Source of the DNA: Aromatoleum petrolei
GTDB lineage: Bacteria; Pseudomonadota; Gammaproteobacteria; Burkholderiales; Rhodocyclaceae
DNA: 64,000 nucleotides
Assembly (NCBI RefSeq): GCF_017894385.1
Contig: NZ_CP059560.1
Span: 3,357,501-3,421,500, forward strand
Direction: 5' to 3'
Shown here: positions 10,894-21,827 of the stretch, piece after piece
Layout: each line of letters begins with the position of its first letter
How positions within the stretch are numbered: position 1 is the first letter of the stretch
Notes under the pieces: model-generated
What the model was told of the DNA's origin: nothing
Seen by the model: only the letters and a program-made list of their open reading frames with translations
Databases searched by the model: none
Program-made: the position numbers and the translations under genes

Positions 10894-12261
10894 TCAGCCG
10901 AACTTCGGCAGATGGGCGAGCGACGCAGCGACTGCCTCGGCCGGATAGTCGTAGTTCTCGAGCTGCCCGGAGAAGAAGCGGTCGTAGGAGCTCATGTCGA
11001 AGTGTCCGTGGCCGGTCAGGTTGAAAAGGATCACCTTCGGTTCGCCGGTGGCCTTGCATGCGAGCGCCTCGTCGATGGCGGCGCGGATCGCGTGGCAGGA
11101 TTCGGGCGCCGGGATGATCCCTTCGCTGCGTGCGAACAGGACGCCGGCTTCGAAAGTGGCGAGCTGCGGCACGGCGACGGCTTCGAGCAGGCCTTCGTGA
11201 TAGAGCTGCGATACGAGCGGCGAGTCGCCGTGGTAGCGCAGGCCGCCGGCGTGGATGCCGGGGGGCATGAAGTCGTGGCCCAGCGTGTACATCTTCATCA
11301 GCGGCGTGAAGCCCGAGGCGTCGCCGAAGTCGTAGGCATACTGGCCCTTGGTGAGCGTCGGGCACGAGGTCGGCTCGACGGCCACGCAGCGCAGCTTCTC
11401 GGCGCGCTTGTCGCCGGAGGCCTTGTCGGCGAGGAAGGGGAAGGCGATGCCGCCGAAGCTCGAGCCGCCGCCGCAGGGACCGAGGACGACGTCAGGGTAG
11501 AGGCCGATCTTGTCGAACTGCTTCTTCGCCTCGAGGCCGATGATGGTCTGGTGCAGCAGCACGTGGTTGAGCACCGAGCCGAGGGTGTAGTTGGTGTCGG
11601 CGCGGCCGGCGGCTTCCTCGACGGCTTCGGAGATGGCGAGGCCGAGCGAGCCGGGGTTGTCTGCATCCTTGGCGAGCGCGTCGCGGCCGGTCTGCGTCAT
11701 GTCGGACGGGCTCGCGAAAACCTCGGCGCCCCAGGTCTGCATCATGAGGCGGCGGTAGGGCTTCTGGTGGTAGCTGACCTTGACCATGTAGACGCGCACG
11801 TCGAGCCCGAACATCTGGCCGGCGAAGGAGATCGACGAGCCCCACTGGCCCGCGCCAGTCTCGGTGGCGAGGCGCTTGATACCGGCCTGCTTGTTGTAGA
11901 AGGCCTGCGGGACGGCAGAGTTGGGCTTGTGGGAGCCGGCCGGGGAGACGCCCTCGTTCTTGAAGAAGATCTTCGCCGGGGTGCCGAGCGCGCGCTCGAG
12001 GCGCACGGCGCGCATCAGCGGGCTGGGGCGCCAGATCTTGTAGATCTCGCGCACCTCGTCGGGGATCGCGATCCAGCGCTCGGCGCTCATCTCCTGCTCA
12101 AGGATCTGGCCGGGGAAGATCGCCATCATCTGCTCGGGACTCACCGGCTTGCCGTCGGGCCCGAGCGAGGGGCTGGGCGGATTGGGCATGTCGGCGACGA
12201 CGTTGTACCAGTGCGTCGGGATCTCGTTCTCGTCGAGCAGGATGCGGGTCGGTTCGGTCAT
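10894..12261 (-). CDS. TrpB2-type pyridoxal-phosphate enzyme (tryptophan synthase beta-like)
   Basis: A 455-aa PLP enzyme of the TrpB-like (TrpB2) family, longer than TrpB1 because of the N-terminal extension. The lysine that should form the Schiff base is K112 in GSHKPNSA, and the phosphate-binding glycine loop is CGGGSS at 263-268. TrpB2 proteins convert L-serine and indole to tryptophan without needing TrpA. No trpA or other tryptophan gene is nearby, so its role may be indole salvage or a different beta-replacement. It sits downstream of coaX with a 47-bp gap. Confidence 0.88.
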   Translation of the reverse strand: MTEPTRILLDENEIPTHWYNVVADMPNPPSPSLGPDGKPVSPEQMMAIFPGQILEQEMSAERWIAIPDEVREIYKIWRPSPLMRAVRLERALGTPAKIFFKNEGVSPAGSHKPNSAVPQAFYNKQAGIKRLATETGAGQWGSSISFAGQMFGLDVRVYMVKVSYHQKPYRRLMMQTWGAEVFASPSDMTQTGRDALAKDADNPGSLGLAISEAVEEAAGRADTNYTLGSVLNHVLLHQTIIGLEAKKQFDKIGLYPDVVLGPCGGGSSFGGIAFPFLADKASGDKRAEKLRCVAVEPTSCPTLTKGQYAYDFGDASGFTPLMKMYTLGHDFMPPGIHAGGLRYHGDSPLVSQLYHEGLLEAVAVPQLATFEAGVLFARSEGIIPAPESCHAIRAAIDEALACKATGEPKVILFNLTGHGHFDMSSYDRFFSGQLENYDYPAEAVAASLAHLPKFG

Positions 12262-12308
12262 GTGGTCTTCTCCCTCGTTGTCGTTCGGTGGTGGCGCGAC
12301 GTGCGGCG

Positions 12309-13037
12309 CTATGGCGCGTCGGGCTGCGTGGCGGCGACCGCGAGGCCCTTGAGGACCAGGTTGTCGACGCGGCGGCAGGGTATGTCGAGCAGTTCGGCAA
12401 GCGCGTCGGCGCCCCCGCCGCTCAGCAGGCACAGGGCCTGCGGCTCCCCGGCGATGTGGCGGAACATGCGTTCGATGGCGCCCGCCTGCGCATTCAGGCA
12501 GCCGGAGACGATGGCATCGGCGGTGTTGCGCGGTGCGGCGGCGAAGCGTCCTTCGGCGAAGGGGAGCTGGGCGGTGTCGCGGGCGAGCGAGCGGCGCATC
12601 AGGTGTTCGCCGGGCAGGATCAATCCGCCGCGGAACAGGCCGTCGGCATCGAGCAGATCGACCGTCGTCGCGGTGCCGGCGTTGATGACCAGGCAGGCGC
12701 CGGGATGCAGCGCACGCGCGCCGATCAGCGCGGCCCAGCGGTCGGTGCCGAGTTGGGCGGGATTGTCGTAGGCGTTGCGCACGCCGCAGCAAGCGGCGGA
12801 CGAGCGCAGCCATTCGGGCGCCGGCGCGCGGCCGTGCAGCGCCCGCGCGATGGCATCGGCGACGCCGCCGCCGGCGACGTTGGAGCCGAAGACGCGCGCA
12901 ATGTCCGGCCGGGCCGCCGCGACGGAGGCGAGATCGCCGACATGCGCGTGTTCGAGCGCGCCCTCGTCGTGCCATGCCCCGTCACCGAACAGACCCCATT
13001 TGACGCGGGTGTTGCCCGCGTCGATGAGCAGGATCAC
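12309..13037 (-). CDS. coaX: Type III pantothenate kinase
   Basis: A 242-aa ASKHA-fold kinase that phosphorylates pantothenate, the first step of CoA synthesis. DAGNT (6-10) is the phosphate motif, GTDRW is at 97-101 and NAGTATTVD at 119-127. The start is GTG, overlapping the birA stop (GTGA), so translation is coupled to birA, the usual betaproteobacterial arrangement. No type I or II kinase is visible here. Confidence 0.95.
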   Translation of the reverse strand: MILLIDAGNTRVKWGLFGDGAWHDEGALEHAHVGDLASVAAARPDIARVFGSNVAGGGVADAIARALHGRAPAPEWLRSSAACCGVRNAYDNPAQLGTDRWAALIGARALHPGACLVINAGTATTVDLLDADGLFRGGLILPGEHLMRRSLARDTAQLPFAEGRFAAAPRNTADAIVSGCLNAQAGAIERMFRHIAGEPQALCLLSGGGADALAELLDIPCRRVDNLVLKGLAVAATQPDAP

Positions 13038-13888
13038 TGCGCGGCCCTCAGCGAGACTTCGCCGGTGAGGATGCGGACCTGGCCCTCGGCGGTGCGCAGC
13101 AGCAGCGCGCCGTCGTCGTCGACGCCAACGCAGATGCCGGTGATCTCCTTGCCGTCGCCGGTGACGCGCACGGGCAGGTCGGCGAAGGCGTTGCGCTGCT
13201 GCCATGCGCCGCGTAGCGCGGGGAAGCCGGCGGCGCCGTAGGTGTCGAAGAGTGCGTACAGTTCGGCGAGGATGGCCGCGAGCAGCCGGTTGCGCTCCGG
13301 CAGCGTCGCGAGGTGTTCGCCCAGGTCAGTGACGGCGGGCTGGTCGGGGATCTGCGCTCCGGCCGGCAGGTGGAGGTTGATGCCGATGCCGACGACCGCC
13401 GCCGGGGTGCGTCCGCGGCCGGGCAGCAGTTCGACGAGGATGCCTGCGAGCTTGTGGCCGTTCACGAGCACGTCGTTGGGCCACTTGAGTTGCAGGCCCT
13501 GCACGCCGAGCGTCTCGAGGGCGCGGACGACGGCGAGGCCCGCGACGAGCGAGAGTCCGGCCGGCACCGGGGCGCCGGGGGCGAAGCGCCACAGCGTCGA
13601 GAAGGTCAGGCTGCCGCCGGGCCACGATTGCCATTGGCGCCCGCGCCGGCCGCGGCCTGCGGTCTGGCGTTCGGCGACGACGACGTGGATGCGTCCATCG
13701 TCGGCCGGGGTCGCGTCCATGAGCACGCTGTTGGTCGAGGCGCACTCGTCGAGCACCTGGATGTCGAAGGTGCCGGCGAGCGGGCCGAGTTGCTGGAGGA
13801 TGGCTGCGGCGTTCAGCCGCGCGTCGGAGGCGGAGGCACTCAAGCGGGTCTTCCCGTGCAATACGTGAAAACCTGCATTATCCGTCAT
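13034..13888 (-). CDS. birA: Biotin-[acetyl-CoA-carboxylase] ligase, without DNA-binding domain
   Basis: A 284-aa ligase that activates biotin as biotinyl-AMP and attaches it to the carboxyl carrier protein of acetyl-CoA carboxylase. The biotin loop GRGRRGRQW is at 78-86, KWPND at 135-139 and the lysine of HKLAGILVE at 147. It is shorter than E. coli BirA (321 aa) and its first 40 residues do not read as a winged helix, so it is probably not a repressor. ATG 13888 is preferred; ATG 13921 would add 11 residues. Confidence 0.92.
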   Translation of the reverse strand: MTDNAGFHVLHGKTRLSASASDARLNAAAILQQLGPLAGTFDIQVLDECASTNSVLMDATPADDGRIHVVVAERQTAGRGRRGRQWQSWPGGSLTFSTLWRFAPGAPVPAGLSLVAGLAVVRALETLGVQGLQLKWPNDVLVNGHKLAGILVELLPGRGRTPAAVVGIGINLHLPAGAQIPDQPAVTDLGEHLATLPERNRLLAAILAELYALFDTYGAAGFPALRGAWQQRNAFADLPVRVTGDGKEITGICVGVDDDGALLLRTAEGQVRILTGEVSLRAAQ

Positions 13889-13980
13889 TGCATGCGCATG
13901 CACGAGTGCGGTGCGCTGCATTCCGTGGCAATCGCGGCCGAACTCCCGAGGCAGTTCGCCGCAGGCGGACGGATGGTCTG

Positions 13981-14034
13981 CGGGAGCGGCTTCAGCCGCG
14001 AATCAGTGCCCGTTCGTGGTTGAAGCCGCTCCCG
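13981..14034. repeat. REP-like palindrome downstream of ntrC
   Basis: Two 22-bp arms (13981-14002 and 14013-14034) pair with only two G-T type mismatches around a 10-nt loop. The core GGGAGCGGCTTCAGCCGCGAA resembles the short palindromic repeats scattered between genes in pseudomonads and xanthomonads. It lies in the gap between the ends of birA and ntrC and could act as the ntrC transcription end. No second copy is seen in this window. Confidence 0.65.
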
Positions 14035-14056
14035 CCGCGCGTCCGGTCACGTGGCT

Positions 14057-15475
<1,419 letters not shown>

Positions 15476-15520
15476 TATTTAATGCACCTTTTTTGTGCGA
15501 TCGTGCCGCATCCTGGGGCG

Positions 15521-16591
15521 TCAGGCACGGTCGATGATCGGCAACAGGATGGTGAAGCAGGTGCGGCCCTTGCGGCTTTCGACTTCGATCATGCCCTGAT
15601 GTTGCTCGACGAAGCTCTGTGCCAGCGACAGACCGAGACCGCTCCCCCCTTCGCGCCCCGAGACCAGCGGATAGAAGATCTTGTCGCGGATCTCCTCCGG
15701 GATGCCGGGGCCGTTGTCGATCACTTGCAATTCCAGTGCCAGCTTGTAGCGGCGCTTCGCGAGGGTCACCTGGCGTGCGACGCGCGTGCGCAGGCGGATC
15801 TCGCCGCGGCCTTCCATCGCCTGGGCGGCATTGCGGGCGATGTTGAGGATGGCCTGGATGAGCTGTTCGCGGTCCGCGGTGAGTTCGGGCAGGCTGGTGT
15901 CGTAGTCGCGGCGGATCGCGATCTCGGGGAATTCGGCGAGGATTAGACGCCGCACGCGCTCGAGCACGTCGTGGATGTTGAGCTGGTCGGGCCGCATCAT
16001 GCAGTGCGAGGTCAGCAGCCGGCTCATCAGGTCCTGCAGGCGGTCGGCCTCGGCGATGATGACCTCGGTGTATTCGCGCAGCTGCGGGTCGGCAAGCTCG
16101 CGCTCCAGCAACTGCGCTGAGCCGCGGATCCCGCCGAGCGGGTTCTTGATTTCGTGCGCGAGGTTGCGGATCAGCTCGCGGTTGGCCTGCTGCTGCTGCA
16201 GCAGCTGTTCCTCGCGCGCGACGCGCAGTTGCGCATCGATGGGGCGGAACTCCAGGAGCAGGCGCAGGCCGGCCGCCTCGGCCGGGCTCACTGTGCAGTC
16301 GACGTGCAGCGGTTCGGCGTCGGGGCGGGTGATCTTCAGGTCTTGCCCGGTATAGCTCCAGTTCTTGTGCAGCGCGTTGTCTAGCGCGGCGGCCAGGCCG
16401 GTGGGTTCGCCGAGGAGCTGCGACAGCGGCGCGCCGATGAGGCGGCGGTGGCTGACGGCGAAGAGGTTTTCCGCGCCGGCGTTGAGGTAGCGGATCAGCA
16501 GGTGGTCGTCGACGACGACTACGGCCGACGAGAGCAGGTCGAGTCCGGCGAAGGGGCCTGCGAGACCAGGGGGTTTGGGTGTGTTCGGCAT
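15521..16591 (-). CDS. ntrB: Nitrogen regulation sensor kinase NtrB (NR-II)
   Basis: A 356-aa soluble histidine kinase with a PAS domain (about 10-120), a dimerisation box with the phosphorylated His146 in NLAHEIKNPLGG, and an ATPase domain with N box (ARNAAQAM), DNGPGIP and GREGGSGLGLSLAQ. It phosphorylates or dephosphorylates NtrC under control of PII. No transmembrane segment is present, as expected. Confidence 0.96.
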   Translation of the reverse strand: MPNTPKPPGLAGPFAGLDLLSSAVVVVDDHLLIRYLNAGAENLFAVSHRRLIGAPLSQLLGEPTGLAAALDNALHKNWSYTGQDLKITRPDAEPLHVDCTVSPAEAAGLRLLLEFRPIDAQLRVAREEQLLQQQQANRELIRNLAHEIKNPLGGIRGSAQLLERELADPQLREYTEVIIAEADRLQDLMSRLLTSHCMMRPDQLNIHDVLERVRRLILAEFPEIAIRRDYDTSLPELTADREQLIQAILNIARNAAQAMEGRGEIRLRTRVARQVTLAKRRYKLALELQVIDNGPGIPEEIRDKIFYPLVSGREGGSGLGLSLAQSFVEQHQGMIEVESRKGRTCFTILLPIIDRA

Positions 16592-16651
16592 TGATGTGTT
16601 CTCGGAATCCCCTCGGGTCTCGCAAAAAACACGCCAGGCAGCCGCTGCCCC

Positions 16652-17113
16652 TTACTTCAGGTTGCCGAGTTCCTTCCTGAGCGCCTCGATGTTGCGCTGG
16701 TGCAGTTCGACCGTGTCGCGCAGCGGTTGCAGGCGGGCCTGGACGACGGGCAACCTGCGCTCGGCGCCCTGGTAACGCCCTTCCTGCTCGGTGACGGCTT
16801 TTTGGGCTTCGGCAAGGGCGGCTTCCTCGGTGGCGAGCTCCTTTTCCAGCACCTGGCGCCGGGTGTCGTCGCGGGCACGCTGGGCATCGGGGGCGACGCG
16901 GGGGAAGTTCGACGGCGTCGGCTGCGCGGACGAGCGCTTGGGTGGGGCGGGAACCGAAGAGACGGCCTGGTCGTCGCTGAGCTGCTTGCAGCCGCGACCC
17001 TGGTTGCGGTCGTTAGTGTAGGTGACGGCGCCGTTGGCGTCGACGCACTTGAAGACCTGAGCCTGGGCCAGGGGTGATGCGAGCAGAAGGAGCAGTACCG
17101 GAAGTGTTCGCAT
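16652..17113 (-). CDS. DUF4124-domain secreted protein with coiled coil
   Basis: A 153-aa protein. Residues 1-18 form a signal peptide ending in AQA, followed by the DUF4124 segment (VFKCVDANGAVTYTND) with its conserved cysteine, a second cysteine, and a long helical coiled-coil tail (about 75-150) rich in Glu, Gln and Arg. Function unknown; presumably periplasmic. It lies between glnA and ntrB on the same strand. Confidence 0.8.
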   Translation of the reverse strand: MRTLPVLLLLLASPLAQAQVFKCVDANGAVTYTNDRNQGRGCKQLSDDQAVSSVPAPPKRSSAQPTPSNFPRVAPDAQRARDDTRRQVLEKELATEEAALAEAQKAVTEQEGRYQGAERRLPVVQARLQPLRDTVELHQRNIEALRKELGNLK

Positions 17114-17195
17114 GTCCGTCGGTCGGTGAATCGGGGATGCATCCGGTGTGGCGGCGAGGCCTCCCGTGATGCATTCGTGGGGCATTAGACCCCAG

Positions 17196-17224
17196 AAAAA
17201 AGGGACGGGCAATGCCCGTCCCTC
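17196..17224 (-). terminator. glnA terminator
   Basis: A perfect 9-bp stem (GGGACGGGC / GCCCGTCCC, 17203-17211 and 17215-17223) with a 3-nt loop, followed on the minus strand by six U. It ends the glnA transcript, which separates glnA from the DUF4124/ntrB/ntrC genes. Confidence 0.88.
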
Positions 17225-17247
17225 TTCGATTCAGCGTAATCCGGGGA

Positions 17248-18657
17248 TTACAGGCTGTAGTACATGTCGAACTCCACCGGGTGGGTGGTGATGCGCATGC
17301 GGTCGACCTCTTCCATCTTCAGTGCGATGTAGGCGTCAAGGAAGTCGTTCGAGAACACGCCGCCGCGGGTCAGGAACTCGCGATCCTTGTCGAGGTACTC
17401 GAGCGCCTGTTCGAGGCTGGTGCAGACGGTCGGGATCAGTGCGTCCTCTTCCGGCGGCAGGTCGTACAGGTTCTTGTCGGCCGGGTCGCCCGGGTGGATC
17501 TTGTTCTGGATGCCGTCCAGGCCCGCCATCATCAGGGCGGCGAAGCACAGGTACGGGTTGGCCAGGGGATCCGGGAAGCGCGCTTCGATGCGGCGACCCT
17601 TCGGGTTTGCGGTGTAGGGGATGCGGATCGAGGCCGAACGGTTGCGCGCCGAGTAGGCCAGCTTGGTCGGGGCTTCGTAGTGCGGCACGAGGCGCTTGTA
17701 CGAGTTCGTGCCCGGGTTGGTGATCGCGTTCAGCGCGCGAGCGTGCTTGATGATGCCGCCGATGTAGTACAGGGCGGTTTCCGACAGGCCGGCGTAGCCG
17801 TTGCCCGCGAACAGGTTCTGGCCGTCCTTCCAGATCGACTGGTGCACGTGCATGCCCGAGCCGTTGTCGCCGACGATGGGCTTCGGCATGAAGGTCGCGG
17901 TCTTGCCGTACTGGTGCGCGACGTTATGCACGATGTACTTGAGGATCTGGGTCCAGTCGGCGCGCTGGGTCAGCGTGCTGAACTTGGTGCCGATCTCGCA
18001 CTGGCCGGCATTCGCGACTTCGTGGTGATGCACTTCGACGGGCACGCCGGCGGCTTCGAGCGCGAGCACCATGGCGGCGCGCACGTCGTTCAGGCTGTCG
18101 ACCGGGGGAACGGGGAAGTAGCCGCCCTTGACGCGCGGACGGTGGCCGGTGTTGCCGCCCTCGAACTTGTCGGCGGTCGACCACGCGGCTTCTTCCGAGA
18201 TGATCTTGCTGTACACGCCCGACATGTCGACGGACCACTCGACGGCGTCGAAGATGAAGAATTCGGGTTCCGGACCGAAGAAGGCGGTGTCGCCCAGGCC
18301 GGTGCTCTTGAGGTAGGCCTCGGCGCGCTTGGCGATCGAGCGCGGGTCGCGGTCATAGCCCTTGCCGTCGGACGGCTCGATGACGTCGCAGGTCAGGACG
18401 AGGGTGGTTTCGTCGAAGAACGGGTCGATGTAGGCAGTGCGGGCTTCCGGCAGGAGGATCATGTCGGAGGCCTGGATGCCCTTCCAGCCGGCGAGCGAGG
18501 AGCCGTCGAAGGGGTGACCGTGCTCGAAGTGATCTTCCTCGAACGCCGAAACGGGCAGGCCGACGTGGTGTTCCTTGCCACGGGTATCGGTAAAGCGCAG
18601 GTCAACGAAGCGGACTTCGTTTTCCTGGATCATCTTCATGACGTCTTGAGCGTTCAT
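17248..18657 (-). CDS. glnA: Glutamine synthetase, type I
   Basis: A 469-aa type I-beta glutamine synthetase that makes glutamine from glutamate, ammonia and ATP. The metal-binding [12 protein letters not shown] and ammonia/glutamate segments ([21 protein letters not shown]) are intact. The adenylylation site is the Tyr in NLYDLPPEE, near residue 397, so activity should be tuned by GlnE. Transcription is probably driven by a sigma-54/NtrC promoter upstream and ended by a strong terminator. Confidence 0.98.
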   Translation of the reverse strand: MNAQDVMKMIQENEVRFVDLRFTDTRGKEHHVGLPVSAFEEDHFEHGHPFDGSSLAGWKGIQASDMILLPEARTAYIDPFFDETTLVLTCDVIEPSDGKGYDRDPRSIAKRAEAYLKSTGLGDTAFFGPEPEFFIFDAVEWSVDMSGVYSKIISEEAAWSTADKFEGGNTGHRPRVKGGYFPVPPVDSLNDVRAAMVLALEAAGVPVEVHHHEVANAGQCEIGTKFSTLTQRADWTQILKYIVHNVAHQYGKTATFMPKPIVGDNGSGMHVHQSIWKDGQNLFAGNGYAGLSETALYYIGGIIKHARALNAITNPGTNSYKRLVPHYEAPTKLAYSARNRSASIRIPYTANPKGRRIEARFPDPLANPYLCFAALMMAGLDGIQNKIHPGDPADKNLYDLPPEEDALIPTVCTSLEQALEYLDKDREFLTRGGVFSNDFLDAYIALKMEEVDRMRITTHPVEFDMYYSL

Positions 18658-18725
18658 ATTCACTCCTGGTGAAAAGAGGCGAAAGCGGTTGTTGGTGGCG
18701 GAAAACTTCCGATGGGGTGAATGTA

Positions 18726-18741
18726 AGCAGTATCCGTGCCA
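18726..18741 (-). promoter_or_regulatory. Sigma-54 promoter of glnA
   Basis: On the minus strand the 16-mer TGGCACGGATACTGCT matches the -24/-12 consensus TGGCACR-N4-TTGCW at all but one position, with the invariant GG and GC correctly spaced. Transcription would begin near 18715, leaving a leader of about 58 nt before glnA. Confidence 0.82.
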
Positions 18742-18896
18742 TGCGTAAGTTCGGCCTTGTCGCGCATTGTGCCATAAGGGCAGGCGCGCGTACCGCAGAC
18801 GCGCGTGTGCGAAGTCGGCGCGGCGGTGAACGCGCCGGAGCCGGAGATGCTGAAGCGTGCGCGAAGTCCCGCCCGGCTGGGGGAATGTTGACGTAA

Positions 18897-18913
18897 TGCA
18901 CCGAAATGGTGCG
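18897..18913. promoter_or_regulatory. NtrC binding site 1 upstream of glnA
   Basis: TGCACCGAAATGGTGCG matches the NtrC dyad TGCACC-N5-GGTGCA except for the last base. It is about 165 bp upstream of the sigma-54 promoter, a normal enhancer distance. Confidence 0.82.
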
Positions 18914-18927
18914 CGCGATGCGAGGCA

Positions 18928-18944
18928 TGCACTGCTATGGTGCA
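18928..18944. promoter_or_regulatory. NtrC binding site 2 upstream of glnA
   Basis: TGCACTGCTATGGTGCA is a near-perfect NtrC dyad. Its centre is 31 bp from site 1, about three helical turns, so two NtrC dimers would sit on the same face. It overlaps the stop codon (18935-18937) of the upstream cation-efflux gene. Confidence 0.82.
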
Positions 18945-20113
18945 ATTCTGCCCAGAATGGTGATGGCCCGGTAGTGCGGACGCTCCTCGAGCAGCTTGTC
19001 GATGCGCAGGCGCAGCTCGTCGCGGGGGATCCCGTCGAGGTCGGTTACGCCGAGGACCACTTCGGCCTCGATGCGATCGCCAAGATAGTGGATCAGCACG
19101 CGCGGAGGGGTCGCGAGCGGGCGGTCGAAAAGCGCTTCGAGCGTATGCACGATTTCGGTGCGTTCGGGCAGCGGCGCGAGGCCGGCGCCTTGCATCGTCG
19201 CATCGTTCTCGGCATCCACGTGCACCAGGACCTCCCGCACTTCGGGATGTGCGGTGCGTACGCGGAAGTACACCGTGTCGGAGATCTGGTGCCCTTCGGA
19301 CACGGTGATGCGTGGGTCGACCTGAATGTGGGCGTCGCACAGCACGCGGTCGGCCATGCGGCGGGTGCGCAGGTCGTGCAGGCCGATGACCCCCGGGGTT
19401 GTACGGATGGTGTCGCGGATGCGTGCCACGTCCTGTTCGGACAGGCCGGTGTCGATGAGTTCGCGCACGGCCTTCCATCCGAGTCTCAATCCCATGTGCA
19501 GGATCAGGAAGCCGACGACCGCGGCCGCAAGCGGTTCCAGGAAGGGATAGCCGGCCAGGCCGCCGCCGATACCTGCGGCGACGACCAGCGAGGATGCAGC
19601 GTCCGAGCGCGCGTGCCAGGCGTTGGCCTCCAGCACGGGAGCCTTGAGTTGCCGGCTCGCGGTGAGGGTGTAGCGGAACAGGAGCTCCTTCGCGACGAGG
19701 GTCGCGAGCGCCATGCCGAGTGCCGCCGGGTGCAGCGGCAGGGCCGCGTCCATGTGCTGCAGGCGCAGGCCGGAACTCCACAGGAAGCCCATGCCCACGC
19801 CGGCGAGCACGAGCCCGAGGAGCAGCGAGACGGCCGTCTCGATGCGCCCGTGGCCGTAGGGGTGGTCGCGGTCGGCCGGTTCGGCGCCGCGTCGTCCGGC
19901 CATCAGCACGAGGAGGTCGGTGAACAGGTCGGACAGCGTGTGCGCGGAGTCGGCGACGAGACTGAAGGCGTTGGCAAACAGTCCGACCGCGATCTGGCCG
20001 ATGGACAGCGCAGTATTCGTGGCGATCGCGACGAGTGCCACGCGCTGGATGCCTCGGCTGCGCGCCTCGTCGGGCGCGCTTAGGCGCGACTTGCCTGATG
20101 TCGGGTGGTCCAT
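18935..20113 (-). CDS. Cation diffusion facilitator family transporter
   Basis: A 392-aa CDF protein exporting divalent metal ions by proton antiport. It has six hydrophobic segments in the first ~210 residues. The two metal-binding HxxxD pairs are D55/H58xxxD62 in helix 2 and H167xxxD171 in helix 5. The C-terminal cytoplasmic part is longer than usual, with what looks like a second ferredoxin-like region after residue 300. The HD-DD pattern does not fix the metal (zinc, iron or manganese). The ATG at 20113 is used; it is divergent from the rhodanese gene, 51 bp away. Confidence 0.88.
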   Translation of the reverse strand: MDHPTSGKSRLSAPDEARSRGIQRVALVAIATNTALSIGQIAVGLFANAFSLVADSAHTLSDLFTDLLVLMAGRRGAEPADRDHPYGHGRIETAVSLLLGLVLAGVGMGFLWSSGLRLQHMDAALPLHPAALGMALATLVAKELLFRYTLTASRQLKAPVLEANAWHARSDAASSLVVAAGIGGGLAGYPFLEPLAAAVVGFLILHMGLRLGWKAVRELIDTGLSEQDVARIRDTIRTTPGVIGLHDLRTRRMADRVLCDAHIQVDPRITVSEGHQISDTVYFRVRTAHPEVREVLVHVDAENDATMQGAGLAPLPERTEIVHTLEALFDRPLATPPRVLIHYLGDRIEAEVVLGVTDLDGIPRDELRLRIDKLLEERPHYRAITILGRIAP

Positions 20114-20164
20114 GGCGCCAGCGGTATGGGTATACTCGGGTTCTGATCGAGCAATTCTATCCGG

Positions 20165-20626
20165 ATGGATGCAATGGGAAAGTTGACCGACCTGCTCCGC
20201 CTCGCCCAGCAGCGTGCGCAGGAGATGAAGCTCCCGTACGCGGGCGCGCTCACCCCGGCCGAGGCCTGCGAGGTGTGGCGGCTTGCGCCCGGCGCGAAGC
20301 TGGTCGACGTGCGCACTCGAGCCGAATGGGACTGGGTCGGGCGCGTGCCCGGTGCGGTCGAGATCGAGTGGATGAGCTATCCGGGCAACGTGCCCAATTC
20401 GCACTTCCTCGCGCAGTTCAAGCGCGAGGTCGATCCCGAGGCGCTGGTGATGTTCATGTGCCGTTCGGGGGCGCGCTCCGACAAGGCGGCGCGCGCCGCA
20501 ACCGAGGCCGGTTACCAGAGCTGCTACAACGTGCTCGAAGGCTTCGAGGGCGACCGCGATGCGAACGGGCAGCGCAACCGCATCGGCGGATGGCGTCACG
20601 CCGGGTTGCCCTGGAATCAGGGCTGA
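20165..20626 (+). CDS. Rhodanese-domain protein
   Basis: A 153-aa single-domain rhodanese. The active-site Cys99 sits in the loop MCRSGARS, and the usual DVRTRAEW is near 48-55. It probably carries or transfers persulfide sulfur. Starts at 20165 (MDAMG) and 20174 (MGKL) are both possible. It precedes nadA, an iron-sulfur enzyme, with an 80-bp gap; a shared role is only a guess. Confidence 0.87.
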   Translation: MDAMGKLTDLLRLAQQRAQEMKLPYAGALTPAEACEVWRLAPGAKLVDVRTRAEWDWVGRVPGAVEIEWMSYPGNVPNSHFLAQFKREVDPEALVMFMCRSGARSDKAARAATEAGYQSCYNVLEGFEGDRDANGQRNRIGGWRHAGLPWNQG

Positions 20627-20705
20627 GCAGGCTTACACTGCAATTTGACACGCCGGCGCGCTGCCGGTTTGATTGACGATTCTTGCGACCGAAATACCGA
20701 AGACG

Positions 20706-21806
20706 ATGCAGACCGCGACCATCAGTTTCGACCGTTTCAATGCCTTGCGCGACGACGAGGCCCAAGAGCGCATCCGTGCCGCGCGCGCGCGTCTGGGCGA
20801 GCGGGCCGTGCTACTGTGCCATCACTACCAGCGTGCCGACGTGTATCAGCATGCCGATCTCACCGGCGACTCGCTGAAGCTGTCGCGGCTCGCGTCGCAG
20901 ACGGACGCGGAGTTCATCGTCTTCTGCGGCGTGCATTTCATGGCCGAGGTCGCCGACATCATGTCGCAGCCGCACCAGAGGGCCATCCTGCCGGATCTCG
21001 CGGCCGGCTGCTCGATGGCCGATATGGCGAACCTCGCGAAGGTGGAGCGTTGCTGGCGCGAGTTGCGCGATGTGCTCGGCACGCCCGATGCACTCATCAC
21101 GCCGGTGACCTACATCAACTCGGCCGCGGATCTGAAGGCCTTCTGCGGCGAGCACGGCGGCATCGTGTGCACCTCGACGAACGCGCCGGTGATCCTTGAC
21201 TGGGCCTTCGCGCAGCGCGAGAAGGTGCTGTTCTTCCCCGACCAGCACCTGGGGCGCTGGACGGGTTACAAGAAGGGCATTCCGCTCGAGCAGATGGTGG
21301 TGTGGGACCCGGACCTCGAATATGGCGGCCTCACGCCGGAGCAGATCCGCAACGCCAAGATCCTGCTGTGGAAGGGGCACTGTTCGGTGCACCAGATGTT
21401 CCAGGAGAGCCACATCCGCCGCTGGCGCATGCAGCATCCGGAGGGGCTGGTGATCTCGCACCCGGAAAGCAGCCTCGAGGTGTGCGTGAATTCGGATTAC
21501 GTCGGTTCGACCGAGTACATCATCAACGTGATCAAGAATGCCGCGCCGAACACGCGCTGGCTGGTCGGCACGGAGCTGAACCTGGTCAATCGCCTGGCCG
21601 AGGAAGTGAAGCCGGAAGGCAAGATCGTGCAGTTCATGGCGCCGACCGTGTGCATGTGCTCGACGATGCAGCGCATCGATCCGCAGCACCTTGCGTGGAC
21701 GCTGGAAAATCTGGCCGACGGCAAGATCGTCAATCACATCCAGGTACCGCCGCACGAGGCCGAACTCGCAAGGGTGGCGCTGGACCGGATGCTGGCAGTG
21801 TCCTGA
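20706..21806 (+). CDS. nadA: Quinolinate synthase A
   Basis: A 366-aa enzyme that condenses iminoaspartate with dihydroxyacetone phosphate to quinolinate in NAD synthesis. The three cysteines that hold the [4Fe-4S] cluster are expected at C102 (GCSMAD), in WKGHCSVHQ, and in the PTVCMCSTM segment. The N-terminal CHHYQRADVYQHAD is typical of the family. nadB and nadC are not in the window. ATG 20706 is chosen over an upstream TTG at 20673. Confidence 0.96.
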   Translation: MQTATISFDRFNALRDDEAQERIRAARARLGERAVLLCHHYQRADVYQHADLTGDSLKLSRLASQTDAEFIVFCGVHFMAEVADIMSQPHQRAILPDLAAGCSMADMANLAKVERCWRELRDVLGTPDALITPVTYINSAADLKAFCGEHGGIVCTSTNAPVILDWAFAQREKVLFFPDQHLGRWTGYKKGIPLEQMVVWDPDLEYGGLTPEQIRNAKILLWKGHCSVHQMFQESHIRRWRMQHPEGLVISHPESSLEVCVNSDYVGSTEYIINVIKNAAPNTRWLVGTELNLVNRLAEEVKPEGKIVQFMAPTVCMCSTMQRIDPQHLAWTLENLADGKIVNHIQVPPHEAELARVALDRMLAVS

Positions 21807-21827
21807 GTGCCGGTGCGGAGCCGGATC

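Noticed and set aside
10219..12771. An 850-codon open frame on the plus strand opposite coaE, the SPOR gene and TrpB2
   Set aside because: It mirrors strongly coding genes on the minus strand; long antisense frames are expected in high-GC DNA, and the protein is low-complexity with no family.
18746..18780. A second TGGCAC-like string in the glnA leader (minus strand)
   Set aside because: The -12 GC is not at the right distance; the neighbouring element at 18726-18741 fits much better.
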